From Saprospiraceae bacterium (GTDB lineage: Bacteria > Bacteroidota > Bacteroidia > Chitinophagales > Saprospiraceae): a stretch of DNA of 36,045 nucleotides. Shown piece after piece: positions 27,067 through 35,548 of the stretch (position 1 is the stretch's first letter; the number at the start of each line of letters is the position of its first letter). The notes under the pieces are model-generated. The model saw only the letters and a list, made by a program, of their open reading frames with translations, was not told where the DNA came from and did not search any database. The stretch lies in contig BQJU01000070.1 of NCBI GenBank assembly GCA_021604865.1, positions 1-36,045 on the forward strand. Direction: 5' to 3'. Both the position numbers and the translations under genes were made by a program.

Positions 27067-28716
27067 TCACTCTCTTACCTTAGCCATCGGGTTTGGCTCC
27101 CGAAGGACTTCCAGGGCTTTGAGTACTGCGGGGTCATCCTCATGCCAAATAGAATAAAAACCTTTATCCTCAAAAAGGTGTTTGGCAATACGCGCTTTTA
27201 TGTATCGCTTCAATTCCTGGCGGGTGTTGCCCAGTTGATAAAGAAACACCTTTTCTCCCGTAAATGAAATAAAGTCCTTTAACATCGCCTCACTCACCGT
27301 AAACTGGCGGCGAAATCGATCAAGCGTATACTCTTCAAAATCAGACTGATGGTCTTCCAGATAGCGGTATACAAATTGGGGAATATGTTGACGCAAAAGC
27401 ATATATTCATCCTGGAACAATACCGTATCAATAGGTACAAAAACATCGGGGATGATGCCCCCTCCGCCATATACGACGTGCCCTCCAGAAGTAAAATATT
27501 CTGTAGAATCCAAAACGTGAACCTTTTCGCCTGAAGATAATTCTCCCGATGTCAGTCTATCGACAAAATCATTATCATAAGTATCCAGATCGTTATAAGG
27601 TTTTTGGATAGATCTTCCCGAAGGGGTATAATAACGCGCTACTGTAAGTCTAAGCGCAGAACCATCACGCAATTTATACTGCTCCTGTACCAGCCCTTTT
27701 CCAAAAGAACGCCGGCCGATGATCACTCCCCTGTCGTGGTCTTGAATGGCACCAGCCAAAATTTCGCTGGCAGAGGCGGAGCCTTCATCTATCAATACCG
27801 CGATATTGCCAATATTAAAGAAACTGCGTCCACTCGACTCATAATCATTCCGATTTACAGTCCTTCCTTCGGTATAGACCAGTAATTTGCCTTTTTCCTT
27901 GAATAACTGACTGAGAATATTGGTAGCTTGTTGTAAATAACCTCCCGGATTATGTCGTAGGTCAATGACCAAGTCCTGCATTCCCTCCTCTTCCACCATT
28001 TTCTCCAGGCCCTTCATAAATTCTTCATAGGTAGTGGCACTAAAGCGGTTGAGTTTGATATAGCCGGTTTTTTCATCCAGCATATACGCAATATCAACAC
28101 TATGCACGGGTATTTTATCACGGGTAATCGTGAAGTGACGTACCTGCTTTTCCCTGCCTCTCAAGATGCCTACGATTACCTTTGATCCCTTTTCGCCACG
28201 CAGCATTTTGATCACATTGTGGGTATCTACACTTTCACCAGCAACCAAAGAATCACCAATCATTACGATCTTATCACCGGCCAAAACACCCACTGCTTCA
28301 GAGGGGCCTCCAGCCAGGGTGCTCACTATCATGATGGTATCTTCTAACACCATAAATTCAACACCAATACCATCAAAATTGCCTTCGAGGTTTTCATTTA
28401 CCTCCTGTAGTTGGTCAGCAGAAATATAGTTGGAATGTGGATCAAGGCCTTCGAGGATACTATTGATGGCTTTTTCAATCAGTTTTTTCCGATCCACCTC
28501 ATCTACATATTTGGCATCGATGTAGCGGATCAATTCTTCCACCCTACCCTGCCCCAGCATTTGGTCAGTTAAGATGTTGCTTTTTTCAACAATAACAGTA
28601 GGTGCAGCCTTATTTAACCGCATTCCCACTAACATCCCAATAACCAAAACCAATGCAAACAACAGCGGAAATAATACTTTATAGTCGAAGGGTGATTTGG
28701 AGGAATCCTGATGCAT
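27067..28716 (-). CDS. C-terminal processing peptidase, S41 family
   Basis: A 549-residue protease anchored by one N-terminal membrane helix (about 13-33) with the rest in the periplasm. A PDZ domain spans about 105-190 (FDGIGVEF, GGPSEAVGVLAGDKIVMIGD). The S41 catalytic core has the likely nucleophile Ser315 in DEGSASASE and Lys340 in RSFGKGLVQ, the 25-residue spacing seen in CtpB. GYIKLNRF and LVIDLRHNPGG are the usual core strands. The C-terminal about 130 residues are the Bacteroidota extension. It cleaves C-terminal tails of envelope proteins; the targets are unknown. Confidence 0.95.
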   Translation of the reverse strand: MHQDSSKSPFDYKVLFPLLFALVLVIGMLVGMRLNKAAPTVIVEKSNILTDQMLGQGRVEELIRYIDAKYVDEVDRKKLIEKAINSILEGLDPHSNYISADQLQEVNENLEGNFDGIGVEFMVLEDTIMIVSTLAGGPSEAVGVLAGDKIVMIGDSLVAGESVDTHNVIKMLRGEKGSKVIVGILRGREKQVRHFTITRDKIPVHSVDIAYMLDEKTGYIKLNRFSATTYEEFMKGLEKMVEEEGMQDLVIDLRHNPGGYLQQATNILSQLFKEKGKLLVYTEGRTVNRNDYESSGRSFFNIGNIAVLIDEGSASASEILAGAIQDHDRGVIIGRRSFGKGLVQEQYKLRDGSALRLTVARYYTPSGRSIQKPYNDLDTYDNDFVDRLTSGELSSGEKVHVLDSTEYFTSGGHVVYGGGGIIPDVFVPIDTVLFQDEYMLLRQHIPQFVYRYLEDHQSDFEEYTLDRFRRQFTVSEAMLKDFISFTGEKVFLYQLGNTRQELKRYIKARIAKHLFEDKGFYSIWHEDDPAVLKALEVLREPNPMAKVRE

Positions 28717-28898
28717 TTAAAAACAGATATAGTGATAAAATTTTTTCTCGAGATTGCATGGGATCTTTTGTGGTAAATAGTTGAACATCCTACCACATAT
28801 AAACATCCCCTTTAGGAACAATCAAAATAAGCTGTAGTTCAATTTCTTTTAATTATCCTACAACGAAATTCAATAATATTTTTTAATTATCCCGTTTT

Positions 28899-28930
28899 TT
28901 TGATAATAAAAAAACAAAAATCTAAATTTG
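28899..28930 (+). promoter_or_regulatory. Promoter of the Lrp/AsnC gene
   Basis: TTTG at 28899-28902, a 20-base spacer and TAAATTTG at 28923-28930 match the Bacteroidota -33/-7 consensus fully. It lies 31 bases upstream of the ATG at 28962, so the leader is short. Confidence 0.6.
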
Positions 28931-28961
28931 TTTCAAATTTTTCAAAAGTACTGCAATTATT

Positions 28962-29444
28962 ATGAGCAAGCCGAAAGAAATTGACAAGCTTGATAAACAA
29001 ATTTTGTCTATTCTGATGAGAAATGCCAAGAAGGCCTATACAGAGATTGCTTCACAGCTATTTGTCTCGGGTGGCACAATCCATGTCAGGATGAAAAAAT
29101 TGGAAGATGTAGGCATCGTTAAGGGGTACAATTTAGTTGTCGATCATAGTAAGCTGGGGTACGATATCTCTGCATTTTTAGGCATCTATCTGGATAAAAG
29201 TTCTCTTTATGATGATGTGGCCTCAGAACTGGAAAAAATTCCAGAAATCACTGCGGCCCATTATACCACCGGGTTGTACAATATCTTTGCAAAAATTGTC
29301 TGCCGGGATACCGATCACCTGAGGGAGGTTTTACACGATAAAATCCAAAAGATTGTCGGTATCCAGCGTACCGAAACCTTCATATCTCTTCAGGAAAGTA
29401 TCAACCGCCCTATTGATTTGAGTGCTCAGGAGGAGGAGGGGTGA
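28962..29444 (+). CDS. Lrp/AsnC-family transcription regulator
   Basis: A 160-residue DNA-binding regulator. Residues 8-60 form the winged helix-turn-helix (LDKQILSILMRNAKKAYTEIA, then SGGTIHVRMKKLEDVGIVKGY). Residues 65-145 form the RAM/AsnC ligand-binding domain (LGYDISAFLGIYLDKSS, ITAAHYTTGLYNIFAKIVC). It probably forms octamers and responds to an amino acid; which one cannot be told. The gene stands alone between a well-formed promoter and the bidirectional terminator shared with the sigma factor gene. It ends with an acidic EEEG tail. Confidence 0.95.
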   Translation: MSKPKEIDKLDKQILSILMRNAKKAYTEIASQLFVSGGTIHVRMKKLEDVGIVKGYNLVVDHSKLGYDISAFLGIYLDKSSLYDDVASELEKIPEITAAHYTTGLYNIFAKIVCRDTDHLREVLHDKIQKIVGIQRTETFISLQESINRPIDLSAQEEEG

Positions 29445-29451
29445 TTGTGCG

Positions 29452-29565
29452 TTTGTGGTGTTGCGACATAGTGAAGGGTAGTGAATGAGGTCCACCATTT
29501 CTACCTCCGGGCGGCAAAGCCTTGGCGTAGCCGCGCCATCATTCCATCCACAATAACACCACAAA
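29452..29565. repeat. Inverted-repeat-bounded 114-bp segment
   Basis: TTTGTGGTGTT (29452-29462) and AACACCACAAA (29555-29565) are perfect 11-base inverted ends of a non-coding segment. Inside, GCGGCAAAGCCTTGGCGTAGCCGC (29511-29534) is itself a hairpin, GCGGC/GCCGC with an inner GCC/GGC pair. A similar palindrome, CTACGCCGAGGCTTCGTCGC, is at 35634-35653. It looks like a small dispersed palindromic repeat; mobility is unproven. Confidence 0.45.
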
Positions 29566-29597
29566 AAAAGCCCCCCGAGATACGGACGGCTTTTTTT
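29563..29597. terminator. Bidirectional terminator between the Lrp and sigma factor genes
   Basis: AAAAAAAGCC (29563-29572) pairs with GGCTTTTTTT (29588-29597), with an inner CCG/CGG pair, giving a stem with a T-run on both strands. It serves the convergent genes ending at 29444 and 29628. Confidence 0.75.
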
Positions 29598-29627
29598 TAT
29601 CTTGTAGATGTGCTGACAGGGTTTAAG

Positions 29628-30497
29628 TTATGCCCCGAGATAGTTTTTCAGTAGCTTGCTGCGGTTGGCTGAGCGAAGCTTATTGATTGCTTTATCTTTT
29701 ATCTGGCGCACTCTTTCACGAGTTAACCCAAACTTATCTCCGATATCTTCCAGTGACATTGGGTGTTCTACTCCAATACCGAAATAAAGTTTGATGACAT
29801 CACATTGACGATCGGTCAGCGTAGCCAGGGAACGTTCAATTTCCCGACGCAGAGATTCCCGGTATTCCAATGCCTGATCTGTACCTGGAGTGCTGCTATT
29901 TTCCAGTACATCCAGCAGGGAGTTATCTTCACCTTCTACAAATGGAGCATCCATAGATACATGGCGGGCGGCAACACCAAGGGTTGTTTCTACTTCTTCG
30001 GTAGGAATTTCCAGCATTTCAGCTAGTTCTTCCGGAGATGGCTCCCGCTCATACTCCTGCTCGAGTTCAGAAAAAGCTTTATTGATCTTGTTGAGTGATC
30101 CTACCTTGTTAAGTGGAAGACGAACGATTCTTGACTGTTCAGCCAATGCTTGCAGAATAGATTGGCGAATCCACCATACGGCATAGGAAATAAATTTAAA
30201 TCCTCTGGTCTCATCAAATCGTTGGGCAGCTTTTATTAGTCCTAAGTTACCTTCATTAATTAAATCACTAAGCGATAATCCCTGGTTTTGGTACTGTTTC
30301 GCAACAGATACAACAAAACGAAGATTGGCTTTGGTTAATTTTTCGAGTGCAGCCTGATCACCTTGTTTGATTCTTTTGGCTAATTCTACTTCCTCTTCTG
30401 GTGTTAATAAATCAACTTTCCCAATTTCCTGCAGATACTTTTCTAAAGATTGACTCTCGCGATTCGTAATAGACTTGGTAATCTTAAGCTGTCTCAT
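29628..30497 (-). CDS. rpoD: Primary RNA polymerase sigma factor (sigma-70, Bacteroidota type)
   Basis: A 289-residue housekeeping sigma factor without region 1.1, as is normal in Bacteroidota. Region 1.2 ([23 protein letters not shown]) is at about 18-40. Region 2 ([27 protein letters not shown] and [20 protein letters not shown]) covers the core-binding and -10 recognition helices. Region 3 is at about 130-205, and region 4 near the end has the helix-turn-helix ([19 protein letters not shown]). It directs RNA polymerase to the TTTG/TAnnTTTG promoters seen in this window. The leader to the candidate promoter is about 200 bases. Confidence 0.96.
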   Translation of the reverse strand: MRQLKITKSITNRESQSLEKYLQEIGKVDLLTPEEEVELAKRIKQGDQAALEKLTKANLRFVVSVAKQYQNQGLSLSDLINEGNLGLIKAAQRFDETRGFKFISYAVWWIRQSILQALAEQSRIVRLPLNKVGSLNKINKAFSELEQEYEREPSPEELAEMLEIPTEEVETTLGVAARHVSMDAPFVEGEDNSLLDVLENSSTPGTDQALEYRESLRREIERSLATLTDRQCDVIKLYFGIGVEHPMSLEDIGDKFGLTRERVRQIKDKAINKLRSANRSKLLKNYLGA

Positions 30498-30963
30498 ATA
30501 GCTATTTTTCTATTTATTATAATGTAATAAAGTCTTACTTTTCTTACTTTCAATAATTTGTTAAGTAGGTTACGGGTAGGATATGAATTATAGGGATGAG
30601 GCGACTCTCCAAAGCAGACTTCGGTAATAGTGGTAAACTTCTCCAAATAGTAATGTGTTATTTGCAAAGACTACAGTAAAGTATGTTGCCCAAAAGCTAT
30701 CAGCATACAAAATTACGAGAATTACTTGTCGCAGTCAAGGTAAAAGAACAATATTCTGTTTTTTTAGTTTATTTTTTTTCACAAATACGGTATACCTGCC
30801 CAATAGAAAAAAGGTAGAGTAGTGGAAAAAAAGATGATTATTTGGATAAATCATTTTTTTATTTTTTATTGTGCCCTTGATCAGCTAATTACCTGATATT
30901 TAATTTTTTGGCAATTCTTACTCTCTTTCATCGGAAATTTTTCCTAAACCAATAAATCCCTAT
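30498..30963. other. 466-bp AT-rich divergent intergenic region
   Basis: Lies between rpoD and the START-like gene. It holds the likely rpoD promoter (30708-30738) and a small hairpin ATCAG...CTGAT (30880-30897). No gene is seen and no clear promoter for the START-like gene. Confidence 0.5.
30708..30738 (-). promoter_or_regulatory. Candidate rpoD promoter
   Basis: On the minus strand, TTG (30736-30738), a 20-base spacer and TAATTTTG (30708-30715) match the Bacteroidota -33/-7 pattern. It predicts a leader of about 200 bases before the ATG at 30497. Confidence 0.5.
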
Positions 30964-31344
30964 ATGGAACGTGTCAAGATCACCATGGAATTCTTGTTTA
31001 GAGCCTCCCCTACGATCGTCTATAAGTTTTTGACGACACCTTCCTGCCTTATTCGGTGGTTCTGTGATGAAGTAGACATCCAGGGCACAACTTACCAATT
31101 TGTGTGGAGTGGATCCGCAGAAGAAGCCGAGGTCATTGAGGACATTGAAAATGAACTATTGCGTTTTCATTGGCTGGAAGCTGATGATGACGAAGAATTT
31201 CTTGAATTTAAAATAGAAAAATCTCCAGTGACAGATGAAACCATCGTTTGGATTACAGATTTTTGTGACGATGACGAAGTGGCGGACCAGAAACAACTTT
31301 GGGCCACTCAAATCGAACAATTGCGTAAAGAAACCGGTGGATAG
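30964..31344 (+). CDS. START-like (SRPBCC superfamily) domain protein
   Basis: A 126-residue soluble protein with one START-like domain of the type found in Bacteroidota (START_2): ITMEFLFRASPTIVYKFLTTPSCLIRWFCDEV at the N-terminus, a hydrophobic beta-grip (TYQFVWSGSAEEAEV, LLRFHWLE) and a C-terminal helix (QLWATQIEQLRKET). The fold usually holds a hydrophobic ligand, but no substrate is known for this branch. The protein is very acidic in its middle (ADDDEEF). Its gene is eight bases before the nuclease gene, so they are co-transcribed. Confidence 0.88.
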   Translation: MERVKITMEFLFRASPTIVYKFLTTPSCLIRWFCDEVDIQGTTYQFVWSGSAEEAEVIEDIENELLRFHWLEADDDEEFLEFKIEKSPVTDETIVWITDFCDDDEVADQKQLWATQIEQLRKETGG

Positions 31345-31352
31345 AAGTATTC

Positions 31353-34046
31353 ATGACAATATATTTTGGCTTAACATTTGATGATCAGGTTTATCCCAAT
31401 GTTTTAGCGACGACTGGCGGCATTCACTATTGTGGGCCCAACCGCCTTTTACAGTTTTGTGAGACTCATTTGGGCCTGATTGGTCATCCTTCCGATACCG
31501 ACTATCTTCGGGTAGAAGAATATCGACAAGTTTTGCTTGCCTACCTCGATCAACATCCAACTGTTTTTTTCAACCATTCTTTTCAAGCCGATCAGTTTGC
31601 CACAGCGATGACCCTGCTAGACCGGCGCGATGAATTGTTGGGAGCCGGATGGGGTTTTGAAATAAAGGAAGCAACGCCTCCCAGATTATTGGCCCTGGCA
31701 GAAATTGAAGCTAATCTGCGGGAAGAAAATCCGCTTACACCGGGTTTTGCAGACCGCTACCGGGCTGTACTGAGCAAGCTGAACACTAGAGAGCTTCCGA
31801 TTAAAAGAATCGTTCTTAACGAACACCTGTCGTTATTACCAGCCCTTTTCCGAAAACTTTTTGACCTCCTAACGAATAAAGGGGTGATTATACAAACCAA
31901 CGAGCCTCCTCAAAAGGCGGAGACCAGTGATTTATCGGTCCTTAAAACCCGACTGGGGCTCGCTCAAAAGGAGAAAATCCTGGCAAAGGGTGATGGAAGT
32001 CTGCTGATCATGCGGGCCAAGCGCGAATCGACCTTGTCCAGCTACCTTGCCAAACTGTTTCGCCTCAATCCTGAATTTCAGCCACTTTCGCTCATTCCCG
32101 GCAAAAGCAGGGCACTCGATAACGCACTGATTCAGGAAGGACTACCTAGCATGGGTATTTTGTCGGCCTCACTGGCCAGACCAAGCCTACAGGTCATTAA
32201 ATTGATTCCGGTATTTTTGTGGGACCCAATTGATCCCTATAAGATTTTGGAATTTGTCTCCCTGGCAGTAAAACCGCTGGAAGAGGAACTGGCCAACCGG
32301 ATTGCTGCCCACATGGCCGAAAAACCTGGTCTAAAAAGCGACAGTTGGAATTTTATGATCCGTCGTTATTTTGAAGAACTGGCAGAAAAAGCGCAACAGG
32401 ATACCGATATCAAGACGGGAAAAATAAGACAGGAATACCAGTTTTGGTTTGAACGCCAGCGCTACCACATTGCCGATAAGGCGCCTAAAGAGGAAATTAT
32501 CGATATTTTTGCCTACCTGACCGAATGGGCCTTTCGCACTTTTGAAGAAAATGGTAGCCGCAATACGTCTCTACTTGTACTCAGCGAACAGGCCAAACGC
32601 ATTCGGGAACTATTACAGGCATTGCCCGAAAGGGAACTCAGCCACCTGGAACTGGAACGCATTGTGCGTACTATTTACGAGCCTGCACCGGTACAGTTTA
32701 CAGAAGCAGAACAGGGTCATTTGCCTTACGTACACCATCCTGGCTCAGTAGCCGGCCCTCCGGAAGCGCTACTTTGGTGGAATTTCACCCAAAACGAACC
32801 CGACCATTTTTTTGCACGTTGGTACACCCCTGAACAACAATACCTCGAACAACTGCATATCCAGCTTCAATATCCAGAGCAGGAGAATGCCCTGATGTTA
32901 TGGCAACGGAAACGCCCGTTTCAATGGGTCCAGGATCGTTTGATTCTGGTCATTCCCGAGACCTACGAAGGAAGCGAAGTGCACCCCCATCCCCTTTTGG
33001 GAGACCTGGAGGCCTGCTTTCGTGATCTGCAGCCACTTACTTTTGACCTGGATAGTGGGGCGGGAAAGTCCTTTTTTGCAAAATTTTTCAACCTGCCGGA
33101 AGAAAGCGCGTTGGTCAACCGCCGACTGGCGAAACCGAAAGCTTTCATTCACCTGGAGAAAAATCGCCAATTGAAGGAAAGGGAGAATGAGACCATCAGT
33201 AGTTTGGAAACGCTCTTTTATTATCCTTATCAATGGGTATTTCGACATAAAATCCGCCTGAAGAAGTCCTCCATTCTCAGCGTCGTGAAAGACAATACAC
33301 TCATGGGTAATCTGGCCCACCGCTTGTTTGAAAGATTATTTAAAGAACCTATCGGCGATTGGGACAAATACACCGTAGAGCAATGGATCGAAAAACAATC
33401 GCGGAGTTTGCTGAGCCGGGAAGGTGCCGTATTACTGATGTATGGCCGAGAACCCGAACGTATGGATTTTATCAATAAGGTCAAATACGCTGCCTGGTGC
33501 CTGGTAGACCTGATCCAGCGCAACGGCTGGCACGTAGTGGACACAGAGAAATCCCTGGAAGGTAAATTCCAGGACCTGCCCATCAATGGCCGGGCTGATC
33601 TGGTGCTCGGCAGAAACGACACGTTTGCTGTGGTAGACCTGAAATGGCGGGGCAGTGCCTGGCGGGAACAGATGATCAGGAATGAAGAAGACCTTCAGTT
33701 GGTTTTATATGCTCACCTTCTTCATGCTGAGGAACAATGGGTGCATACGGCTTATTTTATCATCGAAAATGGTAAAATGATCGCCAGGAATAACCAGGCT
33801 TTTGCCGACCTAGTTGCGGTAAGCCCGGATAGTGATCATGAAGCCGTCAACCAACGTATATTGGAAAAAATGCAAGCTACCTATCGGTGGCGTTTGCAAC
33901 AAATACAACAAGGCCTGATCGAAATCCGCTGTGACCAAACCCGTCATGAACTCGAAGAAATTTACGGCCCAGAATTGCTCGATCTGTTGGAAATGAAAGA
34001 AGGTGATGCCCCTTTTGATGATTATCGGACTTTGATTAGTGGGTGA
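31353..34046 (+). CDS. AddB-like PD-(D/E)XK nuclease
   Basis: An 897-residue protein. The C-terminal RecB-family nuclease has His656 (NLAHRLFERL), Asp749 (INGRADLVL), Asp762-Leu-Lys764 (VVDLKW) and Gln782/Tyr786 (LQLVLYAHLL): a complete catalytic set. The first about 600 residues resemble an AddB-type inactivated helicase: I see no Walker A motif. The iron-sulfur cluster Cys residues of AddB are missing; the usual CP(Y/F) start of the nuclease reads YYPYQWVF. It probably works in double-strand break processing with a RecB/AddA-like partner encoded elsewhere; alternatively it is a stand-alone nuclease. It shares an operon with the START-like gene. Confidence 0.85.
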   Translation: MTIYFGLTFDDQVYPNVLATTGGIHYCGPNRLLQFCETHLGLIGHPSDTDYLRVEEYRQVLLAYLDQHPTVFFNHSFQADQFATAMTLLDRRDELLGAGWGFEIKEATPPRLLALAEIEANLREENPLTPGFADRYRAVLSKLNTRELPIKRIVLNEHLSLLPALFRKLFDLLTNKGVIIQTNEPPQKAETSDLSVLKTRLGLAQKEKILAKGDGSLLIMRAKRESTLSSYLAKLFRLNPEFQPLSLIPGKSRALDNALIQEGLPSMGILSASLARPSLQVIKLIPVFLWDPIDPYKILEFVSLAVKPLEEELANRIAAHMAEKPGLKSDSWNFMIRRYFEELAEKAQQDTDIKTGKIRQEYQFWFERQRYHIADKAPKEEIIDIFAYLTEWAFRTFEENGSRNTSLLVLSEQAKRIRELLQALPERELSHLELERIVRTIYEPAPVQFTEAEQGHLPYVHHPGSVAGPPEALLWWNFTQNEPDHFFARWYTPEQQYLEQLHIQLQYPEQENALMLWQRKRPFQWVQDRLILVIPETYEGSEVHPHPLLGDLEACFRDLQPLTFDLDSGAGKSFFAKFFNLPEESALVNRRLAKPKAFIHLEKNRQLKERENETISSLETLFYYPYQWVFRHKIRLKKSSILSVVKDNTLMGNLAHRLFERLFKEPIGDWDKYTVEQWIEKQSRSLLSREGAVLLMYGREPERMDFINKVKYAAWCLVDLIQRNGWHVVDTEKSLEGKFQDLPINGRADLVLGRNDTFAVVDLKWRGSAWREQMIRNEEDLQLVLYAHLLHAEEQWVHTAYFIIENGKMIARNNQAFADLVAVSPDSDHEAVNQRILEKMQATYRWRLQQIQQGLIEIRCDQTRHELEEIYGPELLDLLEMKEGDAPFDDYRTLISG

Positions 34047-34126
34047 GGAGGAAGAGACGTTTTATAAAAGTGGAATAGCGAATGTGACTTGGCGCTTCAT
34101 GTTTAGAATTTAGGGCCAGTCTCCTC

Positions 34127-34154
34127 GACCGTCAAGACGCAGCCGAAGACGGTC
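34127..34154. terminator. Hairpin between the nuclease and acetyltransferase genes
   Basis: GACCGTC (34127-34133) pairs with GACGGTC (34148-34154) around a 14-base loop in the gap between two convergent genes. There is no T-run, so it may be a Rho-type end or a dispersed palindrome. Confidence 0.35.
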
Positions 34155-34170
34155 TGACCGCAAATTGAGC

Positions 34171-34656
34171 TCACCGTCGCCTCTCCATCAACACATTATC
34201 ATGCCATTGACCATCTCTTTGAGCAATCCTTTCGCGATAACCGACCATTCTAAAGCCCGCTTTTTCGTGTAAATGAATACTGGCTTTGTTTTCCGAAAAG
34301 ATAGAAGCCTGCAGGGTCCAGAAGCCGGCAGCTTCGGAACACTTGATTAGATGTTGCAACAAAAAGTAACCACAGCCCTGGCCTCTTGCTGAAGTATTTA
34401 CGTATATACTGATTTCTGCCCCCCCTTTGTAGACCTCCCGGGTGGAGACAGGTGTTAAGGCGGCCCAGGCCAGGATTTCACTTCCTTCTTCCAATAAAAA
34501 CCGGCATTGCCGATGGTACTTTTGATCCCAGGTAGTCCAATCGGGAACCTTGGTTTCAAAAGAAGCAATGCCGGTTGCCAGGCCATCTGAGTAAATTTGG
34601 CGGATGGCTAGATAATCTAATTGGGTGATTTCACGGATATGCCAATGCTTATGCAC
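34171..34656 (-). CDS. GNAT acetyltransferase (phosphinothricin acetyltransferase-like)
   Basis: A 161-residue cytosolic acetyltransferase of the Pat/YncA type. It has the GNAT acetyl-CoA loop (VNTSARGQGCGYFLLQHLI at about 87-105), the N-terminal IYSDGLATGIASFE typical of the Pat branch, and the GFRMVGYRE segment near the end. Possible substrates are amino-acid analogues; in arsenic gene clusters Pat-like enzymes (ArsN-type) can acetylate organic arsenicals such as arsinothricin, which would fit the ArsR-linked setting. This is inference. The start is GTG 34656, overlapping the end of the DUF6428 gene by eight bases, so translation is probably coupled. Confidence 0.9.
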   Translation of the reverse strand: MHKHWHIREITQLDYLAIRQIYSDGLATGIASFETKVPDWTTWDQKYHRQCRFLLEEGSEILAWAALTPVSTREVYKGGAEISIYVNTSARGQGCGYFLLQHLIKCSEAAGFWTLQASIFSENKASIHLHEKAGFRMVGYRERIAQRDGQWHDNVLMERRR

Positions 34657-35113
34657 AACAGGATGTATTGGCAGCTTCCGGATGAGCTTGCAATAGTTCT
34701 AGCCGGGGTTTGCAGGCTGTAGGTGGAACGGATAATTTGACCACGAGTCTATCCTCCTGTTCTTCGATACGATCGATGGCATAATTGGAAACCGGTGTTT
34801 CCTTGTCGCCCCACTCAAACAGGATTTGCGTACCAGAGCGGATTGGTTTTTTGGCGTCAACAAGGTTAAAAATCTTTTGTGCTTTTTCGGTAAGCATATT
34901 GCGGTCGCTTTGCTCTATCCCATCGATCCATAGCTGGACAATCGTCAGGAATTCTTCACTGGGTCGGCCACCACAATCCACTGATTCGATATGCACATTT
35001 TTAACTTCCGTAATGTGATAAGCTGGTGGCACAAATTGGTTTTTCCGGTATTCAAATTGCAGTTCTTTACCGGGGTGATTACTTAAGGTCTGAAAAAAAT
35101 CTTTGACTAACAT
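34649..35113 (-). CDS. DUF6428 family protein, arsenic-operon type
   Basis: A 154-residue cytosolic protein of unknown function. It matches the DUF6428 pattern (PPAYHITEVKN, VDCGG, TIVQLWI, LTEKAQKIFNLVD) found next to ArsR in Bacteroidota. The C-terminus ends NTSCCA, a vicinal Cys pair that could bind arsenite or another thiophilic metal; this is inference. It follows arsR on the same strand with a 51-base gap that carries its own copy of the operator, and it overlaps the acetyltransferase gene by eight bases. Confidence 0.82.
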   Translation of the reverse strand: MLVKDFFQTLSNHPGKELQFEYRKNQFVPPAYHITEVKNVHIESVDCGGRPSEEFLTIVQLWIDGIEQSDRNMLTEKAQKIFNLVDAKKPIRSGTQILFEWGDKETPVSNYAIDRIEEQEDRLVVKLSVPPTACKPRLELLQAHPEAANTSCCA

Positions 35114-35125
35114 GATGTTTTGTTT

Positions 35126-35142
35126 AATCGTAAAATTACGAT
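35126..35142. promoter_or_regulatory. ArsR operator 2 (upstream of the DUF6428 gene)
   Basis: AATCGTAAAATTACGAT contains the perfect inverted repeat ATCGTAA-AA-TTACGAT, 12 bases upstream of the ATG at 35113. It matches the operator in front of arsR. Confidence 0.65.
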
Positions 35143-35164
35143 GATTATAGATAAAAAAATAGGC

Positions 35165-35494
35165 TTAGGTTTTTGGGGTACAACATTGGTGTTTTTGGAA
35201 AAGGTTGACAAAGATAATCTGTGCCTCTTCCCAAACATTGGGGTTGATACAGTAACAGGTCTTTACGCCCTCAATCTCTCCGGTGATAATACCAGCTTCT
35301 TTTAGCGCCTTCAGATGTTGGGAGATTGTCGATTGTGACAAGGGCAAAACATCTACCAAATCACCACAAATACAAGCATTATCCACCAGCAGCCGTTCCA
35401 GAATTGCAATGCGGGCTGGATGCCCCAGGGCTTTGGCCAGCGCAGCAATACGATTTTGGCTATCGGTAAAAAGATTATTTTTTGTGACGCCCAT
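35165..35494 (-). CDS. arsR: ArsR-family metalloid-responsive repressor
   Basis: A 109-residue winged helix-turn-helix repressor. It has ALGHPARIAILERLL in helix 2-3, the metal-binding-type segment NACICGDLV (Cys-Ile-Cys, residues 39-47) and the recognition helix LSQSTISQHLKALKEAGII. Extra Cys lie in CYC and in the tail QCCTPKT, so an As(III)/Sb(III)-type sensor is most likely. The gene leads the unit arsR - DUF6428 - GNAT on the minus strand. Its promoter overlaps a palindromic operator, so it should repress itself. Confidence 0.92.
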   Translation of the reverse strand: MGVTKNNLFTDSQNRIAALAKALGHPARIAILERLLVDNACICGDLVDVLPLSQSTISQHLKALKEAGIITGEIEGVKTCYCINPNVWEEAQIIFVNLFQKHQCCTPKT

Positions 35495-35512
35495 TTGGTG
35501 GAAACTTTATTT

Positions 35513-35530
35513 AATCGCAATATTACGATT
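35513..35530. promoter_or_regulatory. ArsR operator 1 (upstream of arsR)
   Basis: AATCGCAATATTACGATT is an 18-base palindrome with one mismatched pair, 18 bases upstream of the arsR ATG. It covers the -7 element of the arsR promoter, the expected position for a repressor site. Confidence 0.65.
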
Positions 35531-35548
35531 GATTTTTTTAAGATGCAA
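35518..35548 (-). promoter_or_regulatory. Candidate arsR promoter
   Basis: On the minus strand, TTG (35546-35548), a 20-base spacer and TAATATTG (35518-35525; one mismatch to TAnnTTTG) give a Bacteroidota promoter overlapping operator 1. Confidence 0.45.
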
